The notes under the pieces are model-generated. The model ran no database searches and had not been told where the DNA came from. It saw only the letters and a list, made by a program, of their open reading frames with translations. From Caulobacter sp. 602-2 (GTDB lineage Bacteria; Pseudomonadota; Alphaproteobacteria; Caulobacterales; Caulobacteraceae): 64,000 bases of DNA. Shown in pieces: positions 26,811 to 33,866 of the stretch (the stretch's first letter is position 1; every line of letters starts with the position of its first letter). A program made the translations under genes and the position numbers. The DNA is taken from positions 558,001 through 622,000 of the forward strand of contig NZ_JAAKGT010000002.1 of NCBI RefSeq assembly GCF_011043625.1, written 5' to 3'.

Positions 26811-27178
26811 ATGCTTGAACTGCGGCGATGGCGGTGAGGCTAATCGGGCTCCGCAATCTGGACGGATGCTTCGAATGTCACCCTCGCGGCTCTGGCTCGC
26901 CAGGTCGCAACGATCGCTACGAAGTCATCCGCCCAGCGCCGCGTCGTCCGCCCCGCACGCGGAGCAGATCTCGCAACGTATTCTCGGCGTGGGTCTCGAC
27001 CACCGGGCTCATGGTTCTCTTCGAGGTCGGACATGCCGCCTCAGCATGGGTTGTTCGGAGGGAGGCGCCACCTTGTAAGCCGCGCGATCTGCGTCGCGTC
27101 GAAAGCTACGTGGTCGTCCGGCCCGTCGTCCCGGCAGTGCGATCTCCGTCGCCGGAGTGATTGCTGGCGTTCAGGGCC
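26811..27178. other. Intergenic between beta-barrel gene and IS110 transposase
   Basis: About 370 bases with no convincing gene. The right-hand part may belong to the 3' non-coding end of the insertion sequence. I could not fix the IS boundary because IS110 elements lack long terminal inverted repeats. Confidence 0.45.
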
Positions 27179-28213
27179 TCATGCTTGAGCCACTCGCCAT
27201 TCGAACTCGGTGCCGTCGGTCCAAAGCGCGTGCAGGAGAACCGCGAGCTTGCGTGCCACGGCGACCTTGGCCCGCTTCAGTCCGATGCGCTGGACGAGGC
27301 GGATTCCCCAGGCCCGCAACGCCGACCAGCGCGAGACCTTGAAGAGCAACACGCCCGCGGCTTCGTAGAGGTAGGTTCGCGCCAGCTCGTCGCCGGTCTT
27401 GCTGATGCGCCCAGTCCATTCGGTCTCTCCGGACTGATGGACCTTCGGCACCAGACCAAGATAGGGCCCGGCCGAACTCGAGCTGGTGAACCTGGATGGA
27501 TCGTCGATCGCCGCCTTGTACGCCAGGCCAGTGAGTGCGCCGATCCCGGGCACAGTCATCATCCGGCGCACGTCGGGATCTTCCCGCGCCAGGATCAGCA
27601 GTTGCTTGTTCAATGCCGCCAGTTGGACGTCCAGCTCGGCGCAGATCTTCAGCATGGGTTCCACGACGGGAGCGACCCACGCCGTCTCAGCGACGATGGC
27701 GCGCACCTTGGCGAGCCAGCCCCGGCCTGCGGTCGACGTCCGCGTCAGGCCGAAGGTTTTGAGCACGTTGCGCAGCTGGTTGGCGAGGTTCCGCTTGATG
27801 GCCAGCAGCTGACGCCGCGCCATCAGGAGCGACCGGACGAACTGCGCATCGACGCTGCGCACCTTGGCCTCCCGATACCAGCCCAGGCGTACCAGCTCGG
27901 CCAGGCCGCGTGCATCGTTCTTGTCGGTCTTCTGGACGCGAAGGGAGAGCGCGCGGTGGGCGTGGCGCGTGTCGAGGCAGACTGCGGGCAAGCCCAAGGC
28001 TATCAGCTCTCGCCAGAGCCACCCAGCCGTCGTTCCCGTCTCCAAGCCCACGCGCACCACCTGACCGACGACATGCCGGCGGACGGCGGCGGCGATCGCC
28101 GCGCTATCGGTGACCACCTTGCCCTCGAAGAGCCTGGCACCCGTCTCGTCGATCACGCAAATGCTCGTCTCGGCCAGCGAGACGTCCAGACCTACATACG
28201 ATTGCTTCTGCAC
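27179..28213 (-). CDS. IS110-family DEDD transposase
   Basis: A 344-residue recombinase, full length for the family and apparently intact. The N-terminal DEDD RuvC-like domain begins YVGLDVSLAETSICVID, with GLETGTTAGWLWREL and the pair KTDKNDARGLAEL. The C-terminal Transposase_20 region has MTVPGIGALTGLAYKAAI, PYLGLVPKVHQSGETEWTG and ISKTGDELARTYLYEAA with the expected serine region. It recombines by a circular intermediate and makes no target-site duplication in most members. Confidence 0.95.
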   Translation of the reverse strand: MQKQSYVGLDVSLAETSICVIDETGARLFEGKVVTDSAAIAAAVRRHVVGQVVRVGLETGTTAGWLWRELIALGLPAVCLDTRHAHRALSLRVQKTDKNDARGLAELVRLGWYREAKVRSVDAQFVRSLLMARRQLLAIKRNLANQLRNVLKTFGLTRTSTAGRGWLAKVRAIVAETAWVAPVVEPMLKICAELDVQLAALNKQLLILAREDPDVRRMMTVPGIGALTGLAYKAAIDDPSRFTSSSSAGPYLGLVPKVHQSGETEWTGRISKTGDELARTYLYEAAGVLLFKVSRWSALRAWGIRLVQRIGLKRAKVAVARKLAVLLHALWTDGTEFEWRVAQA

Positions 28214-28396
28214 AGCGGGCCCTCCGGTTGATCCGGAGCCAGTCTCTCACAACGAGTCCGCTTCCGGACCGCTGTTACGCCATGTCACCCGTAGGGCCGA
28301 GACCGCGAAGCGGGCTCGGCGGCGGCGGCGTAGCCGGCGCCGTAGAGCGCGGTCGCGCGCTTGCGCGCGAGACGCCATAGAAAGCCGTCTCGAAGA
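28214..28396 (-). ncRNA. Candidate IS110 bridge-RNA region
   Basis: A 183-base non-coding stretch immediately upstream of the transposase. It is rich in short inverted repeats, for example CGCGAAGCGGGC and the nested run GTCGCGCGCTTGCGCGCGAGAC at about 28349-28370. In IS110-group elements the guide RNA lies at this side of the recombinase gene. The assignment is by position and family only; no loop pairing to target or donor has been checked. Confidence 0.3.
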
Positions 28397-28654
28397 TCAG
28401 ATCCGAATACGTGCTGGAACCTTCGATAGCAAGACCCCGAAGAGAGTCGCGGGATCTTGCTTCATGGCGCGCGCTAGGACGATGAATTCCAGAACATCGA
28501 CGCGTCGCTGCGATCGTTCAATCAGAGAAATGAATGTTTGGTCCTTGCCGACAAGCTCTGCGACCTCAGTCTGTGTAAGGCCAGACCTCTTCCGCGCTTC
28601 AACCAATACCTGCACCAAATCGGCATGTGCACCGTCGAAGATCGTCTTTGGCAT
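28397..28654 (-). CDS. XRE-family HTH repressor, paralogue 1
   Basis: An 85-residue protein that is essentially one XRE/Cro helix-turn-helix (VLVEARKRSGLTQTEVAELVG, KDQTFISLIERSQRRVDVLEF). It is a close paralogue of the next gene at 28735: both begin M..TIFD.(A/G)HA(D/E)LV and contain ERxQRRVDVxEFIxLARAM-type sequence. An inverted repeat about 35 bases before its start (28688-28721) is shared with the paralogue and suggests autorepression. Such stand-alone regulators are frequent in prophage and defence loci. Confidence 0.85.
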   Translation of the reverse strand: MPKTIFDGAHADLVQVLVEARKRSGLTQTEVAELVGKDQTFISLIERSQRRVDVLEFIVLARAMKQDPATLFGVLLSKVPARIRI

Positions 28655-28687
28655 GGGTTAGCCGGCTGTTGAACCGGCACCCCAGCT

Positions 28688-28721
28688 ATATGGAAAATTG
28701 CCATAGGCATTTTTTCCGTAT
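28688..28721 (-). promoter_or_regulatory. XRE operator, copy 1
   Basis: Inverted repeat ATATGGAAAA (28688-28697) and TTTTCCGTAT (28712-28721) with a 14-base spacer and one mismatch between the arms. It lies upstream of the XRE gene at 28397-28654. Arms, spacing and much of the spacer match copy 2 at 29025-29058. Confidence 0.7.
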
Positions 28722-28734
28722 TAATGGCTCTGCG

Positions 28735-28989
28735 CTAACCTGCTTCCCTCGAGTGCTCTGACGCTACACGGGAGAAGAGTTGCTCGACGTCCACCCCCAT
28801 TGCTCTACCAAGCGCAATGAATTCAATGACATCGACACGCCGCTGGCCGCGCTCGATCAGTGAAATAAAGCTCTGGCTTTTCCCAACTCTCTCGCCAACA
28901 GCGGCTTGCGTCATGCCTCGTTCAAGCCTGGTGGCTTTGAGCATAGCGACCAGTTCAGCATGGCCGGGATCGAATATTGTGCTCGCCAT
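28735..28989 (-). CDS. XRE-family HTH repressor, paralogue 2
   Basis: An 84-residue single-domain XRE regulator (LKATRLERGMTQAAVGERVG, KSQSFISLIERGQRRVDVIEF) that resembles its neighbour along its whole length. The start at 28989 leaves 113 bases to the divergent fecI-type start at 29103, and a perfect inverted repeat sits in that gap. I infer that this protein regulates itself and possibly the sigma factor. Confidence 0.85.
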   Translation of the reverse strand: MASTIFDPGHAELVAMLKATRLERGMTQAAVGERVGKSQSFISLIERGQRRVDVIEFIALGRAMGVDVEQLFSRVASEHSREAG

Positions 28990-29024
28990 GCGGGACCGAT
29001 CGATCGTTGATCGGCACGTCAGAT

Positions 29025-29058
29025 ATACGGAAAATTCGCGTATGCAGTTTTTCCGTAT
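29025..29058. promoter_or_regulatory. XRE operator, copy 2, in the divergent xre/fecI promoter
   Basis: Perfect inverted repeat ATACGGAAAA (29025-29034) and TTTTCCGTAT (29049-29058) with a 14-base spacer. It lies 36 bases from the start of XRE paralogue 2 and 45 bases from the fecI-type start, so one bound repressor could act on both promoters. Confidence 0.75.
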
Positions 29059-29102
29059 TTCGCTACGATTCAGGCCGTACCGTACGCTCCGGACCCCGGC
29101 CC

Positions 29103-29606
29103 ATGCCTCCCCTCGACGGCCCCCTCATCGCCCCGCCCGCCGCGCCCAGCCCGCTGGCTGACGCCTTCCTGCGTCACGAAAGCTGGCTCCTCGACGCCCT
29201 GACCCGGCGCTACGGCCCGACGGCCGCGGCCGACATCGCCCAGGAGACCTTCCTGCGCGCGCGGACGGTCCCTTACGAGACCGTCCGCCACCCGCGAGCC
29301 CTGCTCTTGAAGATCGCGATGAACCTGGCCTCGAACCGGTTTCGGAAAGCCAGCCGGGAGGTCCTGGTCGATCCTCGCGACCCGGTGTTCGAGCGGGCGC
29401 CGGCCCCGCCCAGCCAGGACGAAGCGGCCTTCTTCGTGCAGATGATTATGGCGCTGACGCCGAAGTTGCGCGATGTATTCGTGCTCAGCCACGTTAAAGG
29501 GCTAAGCTATCGAGAGATCGCGCAGCTGCGCGGCATCTCGGTGAAGGCGGTGGAAAAGCGCATGAGCCTGGCCATCGCCAAGTGCGCCGAGTTGATGCGG
29601 GGTTAG
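29103..29606 (+). CDS. fecI: ECF sigma factor, FecI type
   Basis: 167 residues from the ATG at 29103; the frame also extends upstream to 28977. Region 2 has YGPTAAADIAQETFLRARTV and region 4 has SHVKGLSYREIAQLRGISVKAVEKRM, as in FecI-type sigma factors for outer-membrane transport genes. FecR follows 10 bases later and an STN-domain TonB receptor beyond it, the standard cell-surface signalling trio. The likely trigger is substrate (here probably a lasso peptide) bound by the receptor. Confidence 0.88.
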   Translation: MPPLDGPLIAPPAAPSPLADAFLRHESWLLDALTRRYGPTAAADIAQETFLRARTVPYETVRHPRALLLKIAMNLASNRFRKASREVLVDPRDPVFERAPAPPSQDEAAFFVQMIMALTPKLRDVFVLSHVKGLSYREIAQLRGISVKAVEKRMSLAIAKCAELMRG

Positions 29607-29616
29607 GGTCGACGTC

Positions 29617-30594
29617 ATGATCGACGACAGGACCAAGGCGCAGAGGGCCGACGAGGAGGCCGCCGCCTGGTACGCCAAGCTGAGCGCCGGGCGCGTCGGC
29701 AACGACGAGCTGGCCCGCTTCTTCGACTGGCGCTCGCAGACGCTGAACGACGCCGCCTACAGCCGCATCGAGGGCCTGACCACCGCCACCCGCGCCCTGG
29801 CCGACGATCCAAGGCTGCAGGCGCTGGCCAGCCAGGCCCTCGAGCGTCCGCGCGAGGCGCAAGTCCGCTCGCGCAGGGTCGTGACCTTGAGCCTCGGCGC
29901 CGGCGCGATCATGGCCGCCGTCGCCGCCAGTTTCGTGTTCGTGCATCCCGGCGAGCAGACCTACCGCACGGCGCTGGGCGAGCGGCGGGCGATCAGCCTG
30001 GAGGATGGATCCAGCGTCGCGCTCAACACGCAAAGCCAGGTGCGCGTCAGGTACTCCAAGGATCGCCGCGACCTGGTCCTCGACAAGGGCCAGGCGCTGT
30101 TCTCGGTCGCCCACGACAGGGGCCGGCCCTTCGTGGTGAAGGCCGGCGACACCGCCGTGCTGGCGACCGGCACGCGCTTCGAGGTCTACAGGAAGGCCGA
30201 CGAGGTCGACGTCACCCTGGCCGAGGGCCGGGTGGAGGTCAGCAAGACAAGATCGAAGGCGCCGCCGGTCGTGCTGTCGGCCGGCCAGAGGCTGGCGGTG
30301 ACGCCCAGGGCGACGACGCCGGTCCGCAGCGTCGACGTCGCCGCGGCCACGGGCTGGACCAACGGCCGGCTGATCTTCCGCGATGCGCCCCTGGCCGAGG
30401 CGGTGGCGGAGGTCAACCGCTACAGCCGACGCCGCATCGAGCTGTCCCCCGACGCGCCGGCGACGCAGCGGGTCAACGGCGTGTTCGACGCCGGCGACAC
30501 CGAGGCCTTCGTCGAGGGCGTGACCATGCTGCTGGGCCTTCGCGCCACCCGCCAGGACGGCGGCGTGACGCGGCTGTCGCGCCAGGCCGGCTAG
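29617..30594 (+). CDS. fecR: FecR anti-sigma regulator
   Basis: A 325-residue inner-membrane protein. The cytoplasmic N-terminal domain (AAAWYAKLSAG..FFDWRSQ) binds the sigma factor. One membrane helix (about 92-112, LSLGAGAIMAAVAASFVFV) precedes a periplasmic FecR domain (YRTALGERRAISLEDGSSVAL, VLATGTRFEVYRKADEVDVTL) and a C-terminal STN-like domain (NGRLIFRDAPLAEAVAEVN, VNGVFDAGD). The periplasmic part should contact the STN domain of the receptor at 30803 and pass the signal to the sigma factor. Confidence 0.93.
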   Translation: MIDDRTKAQRADEEAAAWYAKLSAGRVGNDELARFFDWRSQTLNDAAYSRIEGLTTATRALADDPRLQALASQALERPREAQVRSRRVVTLSLGAGAIMAAVAASFVFVHPGEQTYRTALGERRAISLEDGSSVALNTQSQVRVRYSKDRRDLVLDKGQALFSVAHDRGRPFVVKAGDTAVLATGTRFEVYRKADEVDVTLAEGRVEVSKTRSKAPPVVLSAGQRLAVTPRATTPVRSVDVAAATGWTNGRLIFRDAPLAEAVAEVNRYSRRRIELSPDAPATQRVNGVFDAGDTEAFVEGVTMLLGLRATRQDGGVTRLSRQAG

Positions 30595-30802
30595 GCGCAG
30601 ACCAGCGCCCGCGGGTCCCGCCCCCCCACGGCGACACGCCTCCATCCCAAGCTGCCAGGGCTGTCGGCCCTCAAGGACCTTCCGCAGGCTGAAAAATTTC
30701 TCGCCTCGAGGTAGGGTCGAGACGACCCTGGCGTGTCTCTCCCGCCAGGCGTCCTGACATAAGCCAGCCAATCCGGCTGCCGGGGACGCCCGGGGGAATG
30801 GA

Positions 30803-33800
30803 ATGAGTGGTTTGTTTCGTCGCTTCGGCCTGGGCGCCAGCCTGGCGGCCCTGAGCGTCGCCACACCGGCGCTCGCCGCGCAGAGCAGCGCCGCGCGCGA
30901 GGTCGACATCAGCATCCCGTCCGGCCCGATGGGCGCGTCGCTGTTCAAGCTCGCCCAGCAGACCGGCGTGCAGATCATGTTCACCAGCCAGATGGTGGCG
31001 GGCCGCCAGGCGCCGGCCTTGAGCGGCCGGATGACGGCCGAGGAGGCGCTCAACCGCCTGGTGGCGGGCTCGGGGCTGGAGGTCCGTCGCGCCGGGGTCA
31101 AGGTGCTGATCCTCAGCGGCCGCGACGGCCGGGTCCTGCCGGCGGCCACCGCGCCGCTCGACGCGGCCAGCGCCGATCCAGCGGCCGCGCCCGTCCCGCC
31201 TGCCGAGGCGCCGACCGAGCTTTCCGAGATCGTCGTCGGCAGCCACATCCGCGGGGTCAAGGACGGGCCGTCCCCCGTCGTCGTGCTCGACCGCGCGCAG
31301 CTCGACCGCGAGGGCCGCGCCACGGTCGCCGAGGCCCTGGCCGCCCTGCCGCAGAACTTCGGCGGCACGGCCACCGAGCAGACCCTGCGCACCGGCGCTG
31401 ATCCGCTCGGCACCAACGCCAGCGAGGCCAGCGGCGTCAATCTGCGCGGCCTGGGCGCGGACGCCACGCTCGTGCTGGTCAATGGCCGGCGGCTGGCCGG
31501 CACGGGCCTGCGCGGCGACTTCGCAGACGTTTCCTCGATCCCGATGAGCGCGGTGGCGCGGATCGAGGTGCTGCTCGACGGCGCCTCGGCCCTCTATGGC
31601 TCCGACGCCGTCGGCGGGGTGGTCAACATCGTGCTGCGCGACCGGTTCGACGGCGCGGAGACCCGGATCATGGGGGCCGCGCCGACGCGCGGCGGGGCCA
31701 CGCAGTTCCAGTTCGGCCACAGCTTCGGCAAGAGCTGGGACAGCGGCCACGCCATGGCCTCCTACGAGCACAGCCTGCGCGACCGGCTGGCGGGGCGCGA
31801 CCGGCGGGTCGCCGGCGACGCCGACCTTCGCTCCCTGGGCGGCAGCGACCACCGCCGCTACTACGCCAGCCCCGGCAACATCCTGCGCGGCGGCGTTCCG
31901 GCCTACGCCATTGCGGCCGGGCAGGACGGCGCGGCCCTGACGCCCGCAAGCTTCCTGGCGGGCCAGGTCAATCTCGAGAACTTCCTGGCCAGCTACGACC
32001 TGATGTCGCGCCAGCGGCGCGACGCGCTCTATCTGAGCTTCGCCCAGGACGTGACGCCGAGCATCGAATTCTCCGGCGAGGCCCGGGCCAGTCGCCGCCA
32101 GTTCAACGGCCGCGGCTCGGCGCAGTACGCCTCGATCGTCGTCACCCCGGCCAATCCCTATTATGTCTCGCCGACCGGGGCCGGTACGGAGACCATCGCC
32201 TATTCGTTCCAGCGCGAGCTGGGCGGCTCGCGCGACGTCGGTACGGCCGACACCCTGGGCTTCTCGCTGGGCGGCCAGGCCCGCCTGCCGCGCGGCTGGC
32301 GGCTGGACGCCTACGGCGCCTATGGCGTGGAGCTGCTCGACCTGATGAGCAGCGGCCTCTTGCATTCGGGCCGGCTCAATGAGGCCACGGGGCGGGTAGC
32401 CGACGATCCGGCCACCAGCTTTCGCACCTCGGCGGACGGCTACTTCAATCCGTTCATCGGCCAGGGCGCCAACGCGCGCCCGATCCTGGACTTCGTCACC
32501 AGCGGCTGGAGCCGGCGCAAGACTCGCGGCGAGACCAGATCGCTGAACCTCAAGCTCGACGGGACGATCATCGAGCTGCCGGCCGGACCGCTGGCCCTGG
32601 CGGTCGGGGTCCAGACCCGCACCGAGGGCCTGCGCAGCGGCGGTGAGACCTTCACCTCGGGGACCAGAGCCAGTCCCAACGCCTACAAGGACATGAGCCG
32701 CTCGGTGAACGCCGCCTTCGCCGAGGTGCGCGCGCCGATCTTCGGCGCGGCCAATCGCCGGGCGGGCCTGGAGCGCCTGGAGCTTTCGGCGGCCGTCCGG
32801 CGCGAGGACTACGGCGGCGAGGTCAAGAGCACCGACCCCAAGGTCGGGCTGATCTGGAGCCCGGTCGCCGGCGCCACGGTCAAGGCCAGCTACGGCACGT
32901 CTTTCCGGGCGCCGGCCCTGACCGAGATGAACGACCCGGCGATCTTCGCCCCGACCATCCTGCCCAACGGCCCGGCCTCGGTGATCTCGATGCTGATGTA
33001 CGGCGGCAACAAGGATCTGAAACCCGAAACCGCCAAGTCCGCGGCCGTCACCCTGGATCTGGCGCCGGCCGCCTGGGGCGGGCTGAAGACCTCGCTGACC
33101 GTCTATGAGACCCGCTTTGAGAACCGCATCGGCCAGCCGGGACGGGAGAACCTGCTGACGGTGCTGTCGGCGCCGGAGTTCGCGCCGTTCCGCGCCTTCG
33201 TGTCGCCGGCCGCCAACAGCGCCGACTACGCGCTGATCCAGTCGATGATCGACGCGCCCAACTCCTATGCCCAGGGCGTCTTCCCCACCGCCGCCTATGG
33301 CGCGATCGTCGACGCGCGCTGGGTCAACACCGGCGAGGTTCTGGTCCGGGGCGTGGATGTCGCGGGCCAGTACGCGACACGGATCGGCGAGGACCCGCTG
33401 GTGTTCAGCGGTTCGGCCTCCTGGCTGGTCGACTACAAACGCAAGGTCACGCCGACCTCCAGGGCCGTGGACCTGGCCGGACAGGTCGGATCGCCGGCCG
33501 ATCTGCGGCTTCGCGCCAGCGCGGCCTGGACGCACAGGGCGCTGACCACGACCCTGTCGCTGAACCATGTCGGCGACCTGCGAGACACCGCCGGCAAGCG
33601 GGTCGCGCCGTGGACCACGGCGGACCTCAACCTGACCTACGCAGCGCAAGGCGGACGCCTGGCCGGTCTGACGGTCGGGCTGAACCTCGCCAACCTCACC
33701 GACGAGGACCCGCCGTTCTACGATTCGGCGCTCGGCATCGGCTACGACGCCACCAACGCCAACCCGATCGGCCGCGTCGTCAGCCTGCAGCTGACCAAGG

Positions 33801-33808
33801 CCTGGTGA
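30803..33808 (+). CDS. TonB-dependent receptor with STN signalling domain, lasso-peptide locus
   Basis: A 1001-residue outer-membrane receptor with a signal peptide and then an STN domain (about 33-105, SIPSGPMGASLFKLAQQTG, AEEALNRLVAGSGLEV). The plug domain (about 140-270) contains SGVNLRGLGADATLVLVNGRR and DGASALYGSDAVGGVVNIVL. A 22-strand barrel follows and ends in the aromatic terminus LQLTKAW. The STN domain matches the upstream FecI/FecR pair. Position next to a lasso isopeptidase indicates that it imports lasso peptides, as in astexin- and caulonodin-type loci. The sequence alone does not prove the substrate. Confidence 0.93.
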   Translation: MSGLFRRFGLGASLAALSVATPALAAQSSAAREVDISIPSGPMGASLFKLAQQTGVQIMFTSQMVAGRQAPALSGRMTAEEALNRLVAGSGLEVRRAGVKVLILSGRDGRVLPAATAPLDAASADPAAAPVPPAEAPTELSEIVVGSHIRGVKDGPSPVVVLDRAQLDREGRATVAEALAALPQNFGGTATEQTLRTGADPLGTNASEASGVNLRGLGADATLVLVNGRRLAGTGLRGDFADVSSIPMSAVARIEVLLDGASALYGSDAVGGVVNIVLRDRFDGAETRIMGAAPTRGGATQFQFGHSFGKSWDSGHAMASYEHSLRDRLAGRDRRVAGDADLRSLGGSDHRRYYASPGNILRGGVPAYAIAAGQDGAALTPASFLAGQVNLENFLASYDLMSRQRRDALYLSFAQDVTPSIEFSGEARASRRQFNGRGSAQYASIVVTPANPYYVSPTGAGTETIAYSFQRELGGSRDVGTADTLGFSLGGQARLPRGWRLDAYGAYGVELLDLMSSGLLHSGRLNEATGRVADDPATSFRTSADGYFNPFIGQGANARPILDFVTSGWSRRKTRGETRSLNLKLDGTIIELPAGPLALAVGVQTRTEGLRSGGETFTSGTRASPNAYKDMSRSVNAAFAEVRAPIFGAANRRAGLERLELSAAVRREDYGGEVKSTDPKVGLIWSPVAGATVKASYGTSFRAPALTEMNDPAIFAPTILPNGPASVISMLMYGGNKDLKPETAKSAAVTLDLAPAAWGGLKTSLTVYETRFENRIGQPGRENLLTVLSAPEFAPFRAFVSPAANSADYALIQSMIDAPNSYAQGVFPTAAYGAIVDARWVNTGEVLVRGVDVAGQYATRIGEDPLVFSGSASWLVDYKRKVTPTSRAVDLAGQVGSPADLRLRASAAWTHRALTTTLSLNHVGDLRDTAGKRVAPWTTADLNLTYAAQGGRLAGLTVGLNLANLTDEDPPFYDSALGIGYDATNANPIGRVVSLQLTKAW

Positions 33809-33815
33809 TCCCGCG

Positions 33816-33850
33816 GGGGCGCGGAAAAACCGCGCCCCTCTTTCCTTCCC
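33816..33850 (+). terminator. Hairpin with T-rich tract between receptor and isopeptidase
   Basis: A perfect stem GGGGCGCGG / CCGCGCCCC with an AAAAA loop (33816-33838), followed by TCTTTCCTTCC. It begins 8 bases after the receptor stop and ends before the isopeptidase start, so it may set a lower level of isopeptidase or simply protect the 3' end of the receptor mRNA. Confidence 0.65.
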
Positions 33851-33866
33851 GATCCGGAGACCGCCC

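Larger units (their letters stand above)
27179..28396 (-). mobile_element. IS110-family insertion sequence, boundaries approximate
   Basis: The element is defined by its complete transposase (27179-28213) plus the 183-base non-coding stretch before the next gene (28214-28396). IS110-family elements usually carry a structured guide (bridge) RNA in a non-coding end next to the recombinase. Exact ends cannot be set without an empty-site comparison. Confidence 0.6.
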
